Program-made: the position numbers and the translations under genes | The notes under the pieces: model-generated | Told to the model about the DNA's origin: nothing | What the model saw: only the letters and a program-made list of their open reading frames with translations | Databases searched by the model: none | Assembly (NCBI RefSeq): GCF_023227875.1 | Contig: NZ_JALOCH010000001.1 | Span: 62,001-126,000 of the forward strand | Direction of reading: 5' to 3' | Source of the DNA: Methanoregula sp. | GTDB lineage: Archaea > Halobacteriota > Methanomicrobia > Methanomicrobiales > Methanospirillaceae | DNA: 64,000 bases | Part shown: in pieces, positions 17,706 to 26,471 of the stretch | How positions within the stretch are numbered: position 1 is the stretch's first letter | Layout of the letters: every line of letters starts with the position of its first letter

Positions 17706-18470
17706 GTGCGTGATCGCAACAAGCGGGTGACGGGCGTAGTCGAGCACCTGCACATCGTCAAGGGTCTTTAAGTTCATCGCCAGTGCTGTCCGTTCCATGC
17801 CCAGCTCGATATCTTCCTTGATCTCGATGATGTATGCATCGAGCGCGGTGATCCCAAGTTTCTTTGCCGCTATCGCCCGGTGGTGACCGTCGACGAGGAT
17901 GATGCGTCCCGGGCGTTTTACAACAATGATCGGCTCGGCCAGCCCCTTCTTGATCTCATAGATCCGGCCCTCCAGTTCGTCCTCGTAGACCTTCGACTGG
18001 GTGGGAAGGAGTTCCTTGACCGGTATCGTCCCCCGGTCGAGCGTGGGATCAACGTTGTAGAGTTTCTTGAGCGTGGTCATGAAATTGAAGACCTTCTCAG
18101 GAGACACGTGCTCGATCTGGGAACGGATCACGTCCGAATTTGAGATGATGCCCAGCAGGTTGTTCTTCTCGTCAACAACCGGTAGTTTCTGGATACCGCT
18201 CCGGAAGATGACACGGGCTGCATCGTTGATGTCCATGTCGGGATCTGCGACAATGAGGTTTGAGGACATGACCTTTTCGACCGGTGTTTCCGGCTGGACG
18301 AAGAGCAGGTCACGGGCCGATATATAGCCGATGACCATGTTCTCCTTTACGACCGGAAACCCGTCATGATGGGTCTTCTGGATCCGGTCGATGACGTCTT
18401 TAGCCGTGCCGTTGAAGTCCACGCTGACAACATCATAGGTCATATAGTCCTTGACCTTTTTTTTGTCCAT
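17685..18470 (-). CDS. CBS-pair protein with ParB/sulfiredoxin-like domain
   Basis: A 261-residue protein. Two CBS motifs (about 1-120; VKDYMTYDVVSVDF, then VMSSNLIVADPDMDINDA) form a ligand-sensing pair that usually binds adenine nucleotides. Residues about 150-215 hold a ParB/Srx-like core with IILVDGHHRAIAAKKLG. Such fusions are seen in methanogens with no proven function. Nucleotide-controlled DNA binding, or a kinase-like activity known for some ParB-fold proteins, are both possible. The stop codon lies in the loop of the last B hairpin of the 57-bp array. Confidence 0.88.
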   Translation of the reverse strand: MDKKKVKDYMTYDVVSVDFNGTAKDVIDRIQKTHHDGFPVVKENMVIGYISARDLLFVQPETPVEKVMSSNLIVADPDMDINDAARVIFRSGIQKLPVVDEKNNLLGIISNSDVIRSQIEHVSPEKVFNFMTTLKKLYNVDPTLDRGTIPVKELLPTQSKVYEDELEGRIYEIKKGLAEPIIVVKRPGRIILVDGHHRAIAAKKLGITALDAYIIEIKEDIELGMERTALAMNLKTLDDVQVLDYARHPLVAITHRLVKRV

Positions 18471-18540
18471 CAGTACAGCTTTACAGCGTCCGGCACGTTA
18501 AAACATTGGTAAAAAAGGAAAAATCCACCATCACCGGTGG

Positions 18541-19014
18541 TTACTCGATCTCGATACGGGATTTTTTTACCGGGATTGTCTTCTTCAGGGTTACTTCCAG
18601 GACCCCGTTCCTGAAACTCGCTTTTGCATTGTTTTCGGTGACATCTGCCGGCAGGATGACTGCCCGGCTCATGGAACCGGACCTGCGTTCCCGCATGTAG
18701 AATCCTCCGGATGTCTCCTCTTTTTCATCGGTGCGTTCGCAGGATATCTCCAGGGTCCTGGGATTCAGCAGCTGCAGGGCAACGGCCTCTTTGTCGACTC
18801 CCGGAAGGTCAGCGACGACAATGATCTCGTCACCGTGTTCCCGGACATCCACGCGGAATTCGCCGTAGATTGCCGGAAGCATGCGGTCGCTCCTCCCTGC
18901 GGCCGGCAGGAGCCTGTTGCCCGCTGACGCCAGGTGGAACATGTGGTCCAGTTCCGCCTGCATGTCTTCCATCTCCTGCCAGATGGAATCACGTGGATAC
19001 CTTCTCCATGCCAT
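18541..19014 (-). CDS. Small heat shock protein (Hsp20/alpha-crystallin)
   Basis: A 157-residue chaperone that holds unfolding proteins in large oligomers. The alpha-crystallin domain spans about 48-145 (FRVDVREHGDEIIVVADLPGV, then FRNGVLEVTLKK). The C-terminal IEI fits the I-x-I anchor used in oligomer assembly. The ATG at 19014 is preferred over 19020 because GGAGG lies seven bases upstream of it. Its promoter faces that of the FKBP-like gene with a shared inverted repeat, so joint stress control is likely. Confidence 0.93.
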   Translation of the reverse strand: MAWRRYPRDSIWQEMEDMQAELDHMFHLASAGNRLLPAAGRSDRMLPAIYGEFRVDVREHGDEIIVVADLPGVDKEAVALQLLNPRTLEISCERTDEKEETSGGFYMRERRSGSMSRAVILPADVTENNAKASFRNGVLEVTLKKTIPVKKSRIEIE

Positions 19015-19068
19015 AACCATTCCTCCTTTTCATGGTACCCATTCTATCAAAAATGGGTTAACCTATCG

Positions 19069-19149
19069 TTACTACATATATTTAATAAACATTGTTATTG
19101 TGCCATTACGTATCGGAATAGTTTATAGCGTGTGGTTACGATGTAGTAA
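19069..19149. promoter_or_regulatory. Divergent promoter with perfect 9-bp inverted repeat
   Basis: TTACTACAT at 19069-19077 and ATGTAGTAA at 19141-19149 are exact inverted copies, so each gene reads ATGTAGTAA in its own direction. The minus-strand TATA box is at about 19078-19088 (hsp20). The plus-strand one is at 19122-19128 (FKBP-like). Each motif lies just downstream of its TATA box, a place where a bound regulator would block polymerase or transcription factors. Confidence 0.55.
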
Positions 19150-19164
19150 GGAGGATCGTTACGT

Positions 19165-19857
19165 ATGGGTAAACAAAAGCAAAAAGAAGCAGCACAATCC
19201 AAGTGGAAAAAGGTACTTTTTGTCATTGCCGCCGTGCTGTTTGTTTTCATCATGGTGGTCTCATCCATGGGAATGAACTGGATTACCGGCATTGCCCCGA
19301 TTAAGGCAGGAGACCAGGTCGTGATCGATTATACGCTCTATGATACCGCAGGTAATCCCTTCATGACCTCAAACGAGCAGTTGTATAAACAGCAGATCAC
19401 CAGCGGGAGTGGAATCCTGTACACCCAGCAACTCACTCTTACAGCAAACAAATCCCTGAACCAGGCAATCTACCCGGTACCGGTCTATATCGCGAGCAAC
19501 GGCGGGAGCATGGAAGGATTTGCACTGTACAACCCGGAGTATAATGCGATCAGTAATGCGGTTGTGGGTATGAGGACCGGTGAGAAGAAAAAGGTGGAGC
19601 TGACAACTGGTACTACCATGAGTACCATCTTCTCGTCTGATGACCTGCAGAGAGTTAATGTGAATATGAGCGAGCTTCAGGTTGGGGAATCGTTGGTGAT
19701 GGGCGTATCAGAAACCCCGAATGCAACCGCATCCAATACGACTGAGATCACCTATCTCCGGCTCGGGCAGGTCACCCGGATCACCTCTGCCGGTGCCGTG
19801 GTTGATTTCGGCTATCCGTATGCCGAGATCACGGTGAGTTCCTCTACCAAGCAGTAA
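19165..19857 (+). CDS. Membrane-anchored FKBP-like peptidyl-prolyl isomerase
   Basis: A 230-residue protein with a basic N-terminus, one membrane helix (about 16-36), then an extracellular domain. GDQVVIDYTLYDTAGNPF and the later NAVVGMRTGEKKKVEL match the opening strand and the core of FKBP-type isomerases with an insertion between them. It would assist folding of secreted proteins. Several FKBP active-site aromatic residues are not obvious, so it may be a chaperone without isomerase activity. GGAGG lies nine bases ahead of the ATG. It is divergent from hsp20. Confidence 0.75.
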   Translation: MGKQKQKEAAQSKWKKVLFVIAAVLFVFIMVVSSMGMNWITGIAPIKAGDQVVIDYTLYDTAGNPFMTSNEQLYKQQITSGSGILYTQQLTLTANKSLNQAIYPVPVYIASNGGSMEGFALYNPEYNAISNAVVGMRTGEKKKVELTTGTTMSTIFSSDDLQRVNVNMSELQVGESLVMGVSETPNATASNTTEITYLRLGQVTRITSAGAVVDFGYPYAEITVSSSTKQ

Positions 19858-19900
19858 TCCCGATCCATACTCTTTTTATCGCAGGGAATGATTCCTGTTC

Positions 19901-20161
19901 ATGGCTCTTCGTGTACTTTGCTTTTTCCAGCCGGGATGCATGGGCTGCATGGAACAGGCGCCGATCAATGCCGAAGTGACAAAGAAACTCGGTATCCCTA
20001 TCGAGGAGATCGACGCGATCAAGAACCCGGGATATGTTGCAGAATTTCACCTGAAAGCAACGCCGACCATCATTGTCATCGTGGACGGTGCTGAAAAGGA
20101 GCGGTTTGAAGGGGTCGTCCACGTTGAACAGATGGAGTCCACCCTGAAAAAATACCTATGA
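19901..20161 (+). CDS. Small thioredoxin-fold protein (CMGC motif)
   Basis: An 86-residue thioredoxin-fold protein with the redox motif CMGC (Cys13, Cys16) after the first strand, the cis-proline segment KATPTIIVIVDG and a C-terminal helix. It lacks the extra N-terminal elements of full thioredoxin and is in the size range of archaeal mini-thioredoxins/glutaredoxins. It probably reduces protein disulfides in the cytoplasm. It is downstream of the FKBP-like gene on the same strand, so a shared folding role is possible. Confidence 0.85.
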   Translation: MALRVLCFFQPGCMGCMEQAPINAEVTKKLGIPIEEIDAIKNPGYVAEFHLKATPTIIVIVDGAEKERFEGVVHVEQMESTLKKYL

Positions 20162-20167
20162 AACGGA

Positions 20168-20743
20168 CTATGTCCGGACACCGTAGATCCGCTTGATCCG
20201 GTGTGCGACGGTCTTCCAGCCCTCTTTCCTCATGAGCGGGCCGTCCCTGAGCTTGAGGTGCGAGATCCGGAACCGTTTCCCTGAGGCCACATACCTGTCC
20301 CCCACAACAAACGGCTGTTCGCCATCGCACTCCATGTAGACCGGGATCGTCCTCCTGCCATCATGGATGGAGACCTTGACCACGACATTCTCGATCGTCC
20401 GGGTCCACAGGGTCGTGATATCGGAAGCCCTGGCACGGTTCACCCGCTTGTCGCCACATTCGATTGAGGTCACTTCGACACCGAACGCATCGTCGCCGCA
20501 CTCGGCAACAAGGTGGTCCTCAACGTTACATTCGTCCTCTTCCGCAAGTTCGATCCCGCAGACTTTCGAGGTCCCTTCGCGTGATACGATTGCCTTGATC
20601 ATGAGCGCCTGCGGCTCCCTCTCCTTCGGGAGGCGCTGGTGATGGCCGCAGGTCGTGCACCGGACGAGCATGTCGCGGGAATCCGCAAGTACCTCGTGCT
20701 CGGTCTCATCGTTGCACTCGGGGCAGTTGGCGGTGATAAACAT
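20168..20743 (-). CDS. HVO_0476-type zinc finger protein
   Basis: A 191-residue archaeal protein with an N-terminal zinc ribbon (CPECNDETEHEVL, then VRCTTCGHHQ) followed by about 150 residues with beta-rich character (IPVYMECDGEQPFVVGDRYVASGKRFRI). The family is widespread in Euryarchaeota and has no established function; RNA or DNA binding is the usual suggestion. It is convergent with the thioredoxin gene, six bases away. Confidence 0.85.
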   Translation of the reverse strand: MFITANCPECNDETEHEVLADSRDMLVRCTTCGHHQRLPKEREPQALMIKAIVSREGTSKVCGIELAEEDECNVEDHLVAECGDDAFGVEVTSIECGDKRVNRARASDITTLWTRTIENVVVKVSIHDGRRTIPVYMECDGEQPFVVGDRYVASGKRFRISHLKLRDGPLMRKEGWKTVAHRIKRIYGVRT

Positions 20744-20776
20744 TGAATATCAATGGCAACCCTCACATGATAAAGC

Positions 20777-21205
20777 ATGGAGGCGCAGGAACAGATCCGG
20801 TGCCGGGGACACCCGCTTGTCCTCAGCACCCATCCGACAACCTTTGAGGTGACGTGCGAGGACCACCTGACCGAAAACGGTAATTGCATTATCGGGATCG
20901 GTGCGGAGAAGGGTTGTGCCGGGCTGTCCGCAGAGTTTAAACGAATCATGGCCCGCGACGATACCGACCTGCTGACACGGCTGGAATGCGGGGGTGTGGT
21001 TGCAGAGATTACATCCCGGGGCTCTTCCCGGATGACGCTTGACCACCCGACAGACCTGGTCTGGCGCAGGAGCACGTTTGTCTGCGGGCGTACGATCGGA
21101 ATTCTTTCCGACAAAGTAGCAGCAACACTGCCGGCAGACCTGATAAAAAATCTCGTATCGGGAAAAGAGATGTTCGTGACCCTGACCGCTACTTGTCCCG
21201 GCTGA
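20777..21205 (+). CDS. DUF371 family protein
   Basis: A 142-residue conserved archaeal protein: RCRGHPLVLSTHPTTFEVT, then NCIIGIGAEKGCAGLS and a closing SGKEMFVTLTA. DUF371 has no known function. It diverges from the HVO_0476-type gene and its 3' end overlaps the end of xseB by 17 bases on the other strand. Confidence 0.85.
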   Translation: MEAQEQIRCRGHPLVLSTHPTTFEVTCEDHLTENGNCIIGIGAEKGCAGLSAEFKRIMARDDTDLLTRLECGGVVAEITSRGSSRMTLDHPTDLVWRRSTFVCGRTIGILSDKVAATLPADLIKNLVSGKEMFVTLTATCPG

Positions 21206-21374
21206 GTGTCGTGATTTTCACTTCTGCTTCGGCAAGCATACTCTCGCACTGTTTCACGAGCGCTGCACCCTGCTCGTAGAGTTTCATGCTCTCGTCAAGG
21301 CCCGTGTTCCCGTCTTCGATCTTCTCGATGATCTTCTTCAGCTGTTCGATCTTTGCTTCATATGTTTCCGTCAT
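21189..21374 (-). CDS. xseB: Exodeoxyribonuclease VII small subunit
   Basis: A 61-residue, mostly helical protein with the family pattern YEAKIEQLKKIIEKIEDGNTGLDESMKLYEQG. Several copies wrap the large subunit to form exonuclease VII. The ATG lies inside the end of xseA, a 17-base overlap that couples their translation. Exonuclease VII is mainly bacterial, though several methanogens have it. Confidence 0.92.
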   Translation of the reverse strand: MTETYEAKIEQLKKIIEKIEDGNTGLDESMKLYEQGAALVKQCESMLAEAEVKITTLSRDK

Positions 21375-22608
21375 GGTCCACACGTTCCACGTTCACGAGA
21401 CTGCTCCCGTCATAAAACTGAATTTTCATGCGATCCCCCGGAGCGATAGCACCCACGCCCCGGATCACCATACCGTCTCTCTCAGCAACGCAGTATCCCC
21501 GGGCAAGGAGCGCACGCGGGCTTCTCCCGGCGAGTGCCGTCCGCATCCCGTCAAGGAGGAGGCGTTCGCGTTCGAGCCGGGTAAAAAGTCCCCGTTCGAG
21601 CCGGTCCGCGATATCGGCCACATCGGTCTTCCGCTCGTCCAGTATACGGAGGAACCGTTGTGGCCGGAGCCGGTCGCGGAGGCCGGTAACATCTTCCTTT
21701 GCCCGTACAATCCTCCCGAGCAGGGAGGAGCCTGTCTGTACCTTAAGTTCCTGCAGCTGTAGCAAGAGAATATTCCGGTCTGGCACGACCAGTTCGGCAG
21801 CTGCGGAGGGGGTCGGTGCCCGGACATCCGCCGCAAGATCGGCGAGCGTCACATCCACTTCGTGGCCGATGGCACTGACGACCGGTACCGGGCAGGCTGC
21901 GATCGCTTTCACCACGTCCGGGTGGTTGAACGGGAAGAGGTCTTCGAAGCTTCCCCCACCCCGGGCAACGATCACGACATCCACCAGCCCGGTAAGGCGG
22001 CGGATTGCTCCGGCAATCTCCGTGTGTGCCTCCTCACCCTGGACTGCCGTTGGCGAGATGATGATCTCCACCGGAAATCTCCGCCCGATGACGTTCCGGA
22101 TATCGTGGATCACGGCACCGGTCTCGGACGTGACGACCCCGACCCGTGCGGGAAATACAGGAAGCGGCCGTTTCCGTTCAGCGGCAAACAGGCCCAGAGC
22201 CGAGAGTTCCTTCTTCCACTGCTCGACAAGCAGGTATTTTTCGCCAAGGCCGGCCTTCTCTATTGCCCGGACCTGCATCTGATAGGCGCCGTGAGGGGCA
22301 TACACAACGACCGACCCGGAGACCACCACCTCCATCCCTTCAGCCGGGGTGAACACGAGCCGGTCGGCATCTGACCGCCACATCACGCACTTGATCACCG
22401 CTGCGGTTGAGCCGCCCCCTTTTTCAGAGAGCGAGAAGTACCGGTGTCCCCGTCCATGGTGCTTGTAGTTGGTGACTTCGCCCCGGACCCGGATGTCCTG
22501 CAGCCGCGGGTCGTCGAGAAGCCCGGCAATGATTGCCGAGAGCTCCGAGACCAGCAGAGGCGCATTCGTTACGGCGGGAGGTTCATCCGGGGTATTGAAC
22601 CAGTCCAT
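21358..22608 (-). CDS. xseA: Exodeoxyribonuclease VII large subunit
   Basis: A 416-residue catalytic subunit. An N-terminal OB-fold (about 15-115; IRVRGEVTNYKHHGRGHRYF) binds single-stranded DNA. The nuclease domain has GVVTSETGAVIHDI, VIVARGGGSFEDLFPF and VSAIGHEVDVTLADLAADVRAPTP. A coiled-coil C-terminus binds XseB. The enzyme degrades single-stranded DNA from both ends to oligonucleotides. The ATG at 22608 is chosen over an upstream TTG. It is probably a bacterial acquisition kept in methanogens. Confidence 0.95.
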   Translation of the reverse strand: MDWFNTPDEPPAVTNAPLLVSELSAIIAGLLDDPRLQDIRVRGEVTNYKHHGRGHRYFSLSEKGGGSTAAVIKCVMWRSDADRLVFTPAEGMEVVVSGSVVVYAPHGAYQMQVRAIEKAGLGEKYLLVEQWKKELSALGLFAAERKRPLPVFPARVGVVTSETGAVIHDIRNVIGRRFPVEIIISPTAVQGEEAHTEIAGAIRRLTGLVDVVIVARGGGSFEDLFPFNHPDVVKAIAACPVPVVSAIGHEVDVTLADLAADVRAPTPSAAAELVVPDRNILLLQLQELKVQTGSSLLGRIVRAKEDVTGLRDRLRPQRFLRILDERKTDVADIADRLERGLFTRLERERLLLDGMRTALAGRSPRALLARGYCVAERDGMVIRGVGAIAPGDRMKIQFYDGSSLVNVERVDHDGNI

Positions 22609-22650
22609 CAACAACTATTAGGCTAAAACCGCATATCAAATAGTACTACC

Positions 22651-23472
22651 ATGGTGTCGTTCTCCGTAGCGAGCATGTTTTTCCACGAGTATACCCTGCC
22701 CGAGATCTTCTCGTTTGTTTCCCGGTCCGGCCTCAACGGTATCGAGTTCTGGCTGGAGACTCCCCATTTCTGGCTCAGGGACATGCCGGTGGATGAGGTG
22801 ATCGCCTGCCGCAGGCAGCACCCGGAACTGACAACCTTCACCGTGCACACTCCCATTCTCGACCTCAACCCGTGCTCCATCAACCCGGACGTGGCCGATG
22901 TCTCGGTTGAATATGCGGTCAGGTCGCTTGAGATTGCCGGGCAGATGGGTGCCGGTGTCTTCACCGTCCACCCGGGACGGAGGACAGCAAAACGCCCGCC
23001 GGGCGAGGCAGACTTCACCCGGTTCAGCCATTATGTCCGCGTCCTCCGCGAAACGGCAATACGGGACTCGATCAAGGTCTGCATGGAGAATATGGAACCC
23101 ATGGTCAACTCCCTGCTCTGCACTCCTGAACGGATGCGGGAACTCCTTGATGACGAACCGTGGCTCTTCTTCACGCTCGATGTGGCCCATGCACTCTCGA
23201 AATCGGAAGAGGAGCCGATACGGTATATCGAACTCTGCCATGACCGGCTCGCCAACGTGCACATCAGCCGGGTGGAGGGCAATAAGCTGCACTTCCCCCT
23301 TGCAAAAAGCCCGGTCATGGCAAAGGTCATGGGCTCGCTCCGCGACTACGGGTACGACGGCAGCCTCACGCTCGAGATCGAGGACCTGAACCTTGGCCGG
23401 CCCTACTCCTCCGGTGAGAAGATCGCCCTGCTTGCACAGGACTGCGCCTTCATGCACAACTGTATGGACTAA
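22651..23472 (+). CDS. Sugar phosphate isomerase/epimerase-like TIM barrel protein
   Basis: A 273-residue protein of the AP endonuclease 2/xylose isomerase-like superfamily. Metal-ligand positions are visible: THVH-like FTVHTPILDLN, VFTVHPGRR, CMENMEP, FFTLDVAHA, VHISRVEG and LTLEIEDLN. The substrate is unknown; either a sugar phosphate or an abasic DNA site would fit the fold. It diverges from xseA, and the shared upstream region could suggest a DNA repair link, but this is weak. Confidence 0.82.
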   Translation: MVSFSVASMFFHEYTLPEIFSFVSRSGLNGIEFWLETPHFWLRDMPVDEVIACRRQHPELTTFTVHTPILDLNPCSINPDVADVSVEYAVRSLEIAGQMGAGVFTVHPGRRTAKRPPGEADFTRFSHYVRVLRETAIRDSIKVCMENMEPMVNSLLCTPERMRELLDDEPWLFFTLDVAHALSKSEEEPIRYIELCHDRLANVHISRVEGNKLHFPLAKSPVMAKVMGSLRDYGYDGSLTLEIEDLNLGRPYSSGEKIALLAQDCAFMHNCMD

Positions 23473-23560
23473 TCGCTGGTTTTATTAAATTCGCTCCCGA
23501 ATATACTGGTACACTTTCAGGCGAAGTTGTAATTCGTGCACCAGCACGTTGTGAAACACA

Positions 23561-24868
23561 ATGATAGAAAACGCACTTGAAATCTTTCTTTTCATCATCT
23601 GCATCATCCTTTCTGCGTTTTTTTCCAGTTCGGAAGTCGCGCTCATCTCCATGACCCGTGCAAGAGTCAGGACACTCGATAACGAGAACCGGGTAGGATC
23701 GCATGCCCTTGTCGCGCTCAAGGAATCTCCCGAACATCTCCTGACAACGATCCTTATAGGGAACAATATTGTCAATGTCGCCGCCGCAGCGCTTGCGACC
23801 GCGATCGCCATCCAGTGGTTCGGGGATATCGGCGTCGGCATAGCAACCGGGTTTGTCGTCATTATCCTCCTGGTGTTTGGCGAGATCGCTCCGAAGATCT
23901 ATGCGACACGGGCGCCGGACTCGTTTGCCCTTACAATAGCTCCGATCATCCTCTTCCTCTCGAAAGTATTCACCCCTGTCCTATGGCTGGTAGAGCGCAT
24001 GACCCCGAAGCTTGGGCTCGGGAAGGATGGGGCGGAACCTTCTGTTACCGAGGAGGAGATCAAGGAATGGATCGATGTCGGCAAAGAAGAAGGTACGATC
24101 GAACAGGATGAGCAGGACATGCTCTACTCGGTGCTCGAGTTCGGTGACACCACCGCCCGCGAGATCATGACACCAAGGGTCGATGTGGTCCTGATGGAAG
24201 ACACCGTGACGTTCGATGACGCAATCCGGATCTTCAACGAGACCGGGTTCTCCCGCATACCGGTATACCACGACCAGATCGATAATATCACCGGCATCCT
24301 GAACGTCAAGGATGTCTTTGCCGCCATGGTATCACGGCGGAAGAATGCAAACATCAGTGAAGTGATGTACGATCCCCTTTTCGTCCCCGAGACCAAGAAG
24401 ATCGACGACCTGTTGAAGGAGCTGCAGGTCCACCGTGTCCAGATGGCGGTGGTCATTGACGAGTACAGCAGTTTTGTCGGGATCGTGACCGTGGAGGACA
24501 TCCTTGAAGAGCTGGTCGGGGATATCATGGATGAGTACGATAAGGAGGACCCCGTTGTCCAGGAGATTGCGCCGGGTGTCTTTGTCGTGGATGCCCAGAT
24601 GTGGATCGATGACGCGAACGACCGGATGGGGATCAACCTTCCGGAGGATGAGTCATACGAGACCATCGGGGGCTTACTCATCGACCGGCTCGGCCACCTG
24701 CCCCTTCACCCCGGTGAGAAAGCCGAGCTCCAGGAGCAGAATATCACGCTCTCGGTGATGCAGATGCACGGCCGACGGATCGTGAAAGTGAAGGTACTCG
24801 TCCATGCGGCCCACGGGAATGGCAAAAAGGCAGCGGACAATGAATCCCCTGAGGAGAAGTCATCATGA
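23561..24868 (+). CDS. CNNM/CorC-type membrane protein with CBS pair
   Basis: A 435-residue protein. The N-terminal DUF21 membrane domain (about 1-180) starts with a helix and FSSSEVALISMTRAR. It is followed by a CBS pair (about 200-325; EIMTPRVDVVLMEDTVTFDDA) and a C-terminal CorC/HlyC domain (about 335-420). Relatives transport Mg2+ or other divalent ions, with CBS-bound nucleotide as control. The old name hemolysin is misleading. The stop overlaps the purN start (ATGA). Confidence 0.9.
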   Translation: MIENALEIFLFIICIILSAFFSSSEVALISMTRARVRTLDNENRVGSHALVALKESPEHLLTTILIGNNIVNVAAAALATAIAIQWFGDIGVGIATGFVVIILLVFGEIAPKIYATRAPDSFALTIAPIILFLSKVFTPVLWLVERMTPKLGLGKDGAEPSVTEEEIKEWIDVGKEEGTIEQDEQDMLYSVLEFGDTTAREIMTPRVDVVLMEDTVTFDDAIRIFNETGFSRIPVYHDQIDNITGILNVKDVFAAMVSRRKNANISEVMYDPLFVPETKKIDDLLKELQVHRVQMAVVIDEYSSFVGIVTVEDILEELVGDIMDEYDKEDPVVQEIAPGVFVVDAQMWIDDANDRMGINLPEDESYETIGGLLIDRLGHLPLHPGEKAELQEQNITLSVMQMHGRRIVKVKVLVHAAHGNGKKAADNESPEEKSS

Positions 24869-25470
24869 AACGGATCGCGGTGCTGGCTTCCGGCCGGGGC
24901 TCGAACTTCCAGGCCGTGATCGATGCGATCGCCTCAGGGAAGATCCCCGCCGCCTGTGTGGTGCTCATCACGGACAACCCGGGTGCATATGCAATTGAGC
25001 GGGCAGGAAAGGCCGGTATTCCGGTTAAGATCATTGATTTTGCATCATTTCCCACGCGGGAGGCTTACGAACAGGCCCTGCTGGCAGCAATGGAGGAAGC
25101 CCGTGCCGATCTCTACGTCCTTGCCGGCTACATGCGCATCCTTGGGTCCGAGGTTGTGCGTGCATTCCCCGGGAAGATGGTGAACATCCACCCGGCCCTC
25201 CTCCCGAGTTTCACCGGCCTGCATGCCCAGCGTCAGGCGGTGCTCCATGGCGTGAAAGTCGCGGGGTGCACGGTGCACTTCGTGGATGACAGCCTGGATG
25301 GAGGGCCTATCATCCTCCAGAAGTGCGTCCCGGTCATGGATGATGATGGTGAGGACGATCTCGCCGATCGCATCCTCGAACAGGAACATATCGCGTTTCC
25401 GGAAGCGATCCGTCTCTTCTGCGAAAACCGGCTTGAGATTGTGGGAAGGAAAGTCCGGGTCCGGAAATAA
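24865..25470 (+). CDS. purN: Phosphoribosylglycinamide formyltransferase
   Basis: A 201-residue enzyme of de novo purine synthesis that transfers a formyl group from a folate carrier to GAR. It contains ASGRGSNFQAVIDAI (8-22) and the catalytic residues Asn107 and His109 in NIHPALLPSF plus Asp145 in DDSLDGGPI. The length is standard. Many methanogens use formate-dependent PurT instead, so purN here implies a usable formyl-folate or formyl-tetrahydromethanopterin source. It overlaps the CNNM gene by four bases. Confidence 0.95.
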   Translation: MKRIAVLASGRGSNFQAVIDAIASGKIPAACVVLITDNPGAYAIERAGKAGIPVKIIDFASFPTREAYEQALLAAMEEARADLYVLAGYMRILGSEVVRAFPGKMVNIHPALLPSFTGLHAQRQAVLHGVKVAGCTVHFVDDSLDGGPIILQKCVPVMDDDGEDDLADRILEQEHIAFPEAIRLFCENRLEIVGRKVRVRK

Positions 25471-25580
25471 ATCCTCCGACATTTTTTTATGATATCATCG
25501 TGTCCGGTTCCAGTAGACCCTGAAGATTATTATCCAAGACGCCGATAGTATACCAGAACCGGGAGCCGGAACAAGGGACA

Positions 25581-25910
25581 ATGAAGCAGAAATCAAAGAA
25601 CCCGGCGACAAAAAAGATTGCCCGGGAACGCATCAGTGTGCTTTTCGAACAGGCACGGCAGGCATTCACCGCACACCCGGAACGGAGCAACCATTATGTG
25701 GAACTCGCCCGGAAGATCGCAATGCGCCAGCGGGTCCGGATCGACCGCGACCTCCGTCGCCAGTACTGCCACCACTGCTATGCGTTCCTTGTCCCGGGCA
25801 GTAATATGCGGGTGCGGGTGCACCGGGGCAATGTCGTGGTCACCTGTGGCTCCTGCAACAAGAAGACACGATACCGAGTGGTGAGACCGGATGCCGGAAC
25901 CGAACAATAA
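25581..25910 (+). CDS. rnp4: Ribonuclease P protein component 4 (Rpp21)
   Basis: A 109-residue zinc-ribbon protein. Two helices (about 10-55) lead to CHHC (about 63-66) and TCGSC (about 94-98), the Rpp21 metal site. It pairs with Rpp29 on the RNase P RNA specificity domain in tRNA 5' maturation. It is the first gene of a translation-related cluster that continues to rplX, as in many Euryarchaeota. Confidence 0.93.
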   Translation: MKQKSKNPATKKIARERISVLFEQARQAFTAHPERSNHYVELARKIAMRQRVRIDRDLRRQYCHHCYAFLVPGSNMRVRVHRGNVVVTCGSCNKKTRYRVVRPDAGTEQ

Positions 25911-25914
25911 CTCA

Positions 25915-26310
25915 ATGCAGGACCTCAAACCGACCGTCTGGATCGGGAAACAGGGGTGCACGGGAACGATGATCGATGAGATCGTATCCCAGCTCAAGAA
26001 GCGCAAGCTGATCAAGGTCAAGTGGCTCCAGAACACGGATGTTGACCCGGAGGCGATTGCTGCACAGGCAAAGGCCCGGCTCGTTGAAGTAAGGGGCCGG
26101 ACCATGGTGCTCGCGGACAAGGGAAGGGGACAGGGGACCCCGGCAACACCCGTGAAGACCCCCGCGAAAGTCACGGCAAAGGCAACCGCCCGGGCTTCCG
26201 TCAGATCGATGGCAAAATCTTCGGAGAAGGCCTCCGTAAAAGATATTGCGAAGGATACGAAACCTTCAAAGCCACGAAGAATCGGTATGATGAGCCGGGC
26301 AAAGAAGTGA
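25915..26310 (+). CDS. YhbY/CRM-domain RNA-binding protein
   Basis: A 131-residue protein. The CRM/YhbY domain (about 1-75) has KPTVWIGKQGCTGTMIDEI, a GxxG-type loop, and KLIKVKW. A lysine/alanine/serine-rich tail (about 80-131) is typical of added nucleic-acid-binding extensions. It probably acts in ribosome assembly. The ATG at 25915, five bases after the rnp4 stop, matches the family start. The alternative at 25891 would overlap rnp4. Confidence 0.88.
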   Translation: MQDLKPTVWIGKQGCTGTMIDEIVSQLKKRKLIKVKWLQNTDVDPEAIAAQAKARLVEVRGRTMVLADKGRGQGTPATPVKTPAKVTAKATARASVRSMAKSSEKASVKDIAKDTKPSKPRRIGMMSRAKK

Positions 26311-26471
26311 GAACTTACGTGGTCTCTCCCCCGGACCTCAATTCGTGATAACGGCTCGTTGTGATGGATACCCGAGCAAATTATTTCTGATGATCTTTCC
26401 GATCAACCGGGATATTCATTATGAGGCCTTAATCTTTTTTTCTGATCCGTCGGGGCTTCTGACCTTGGAAA

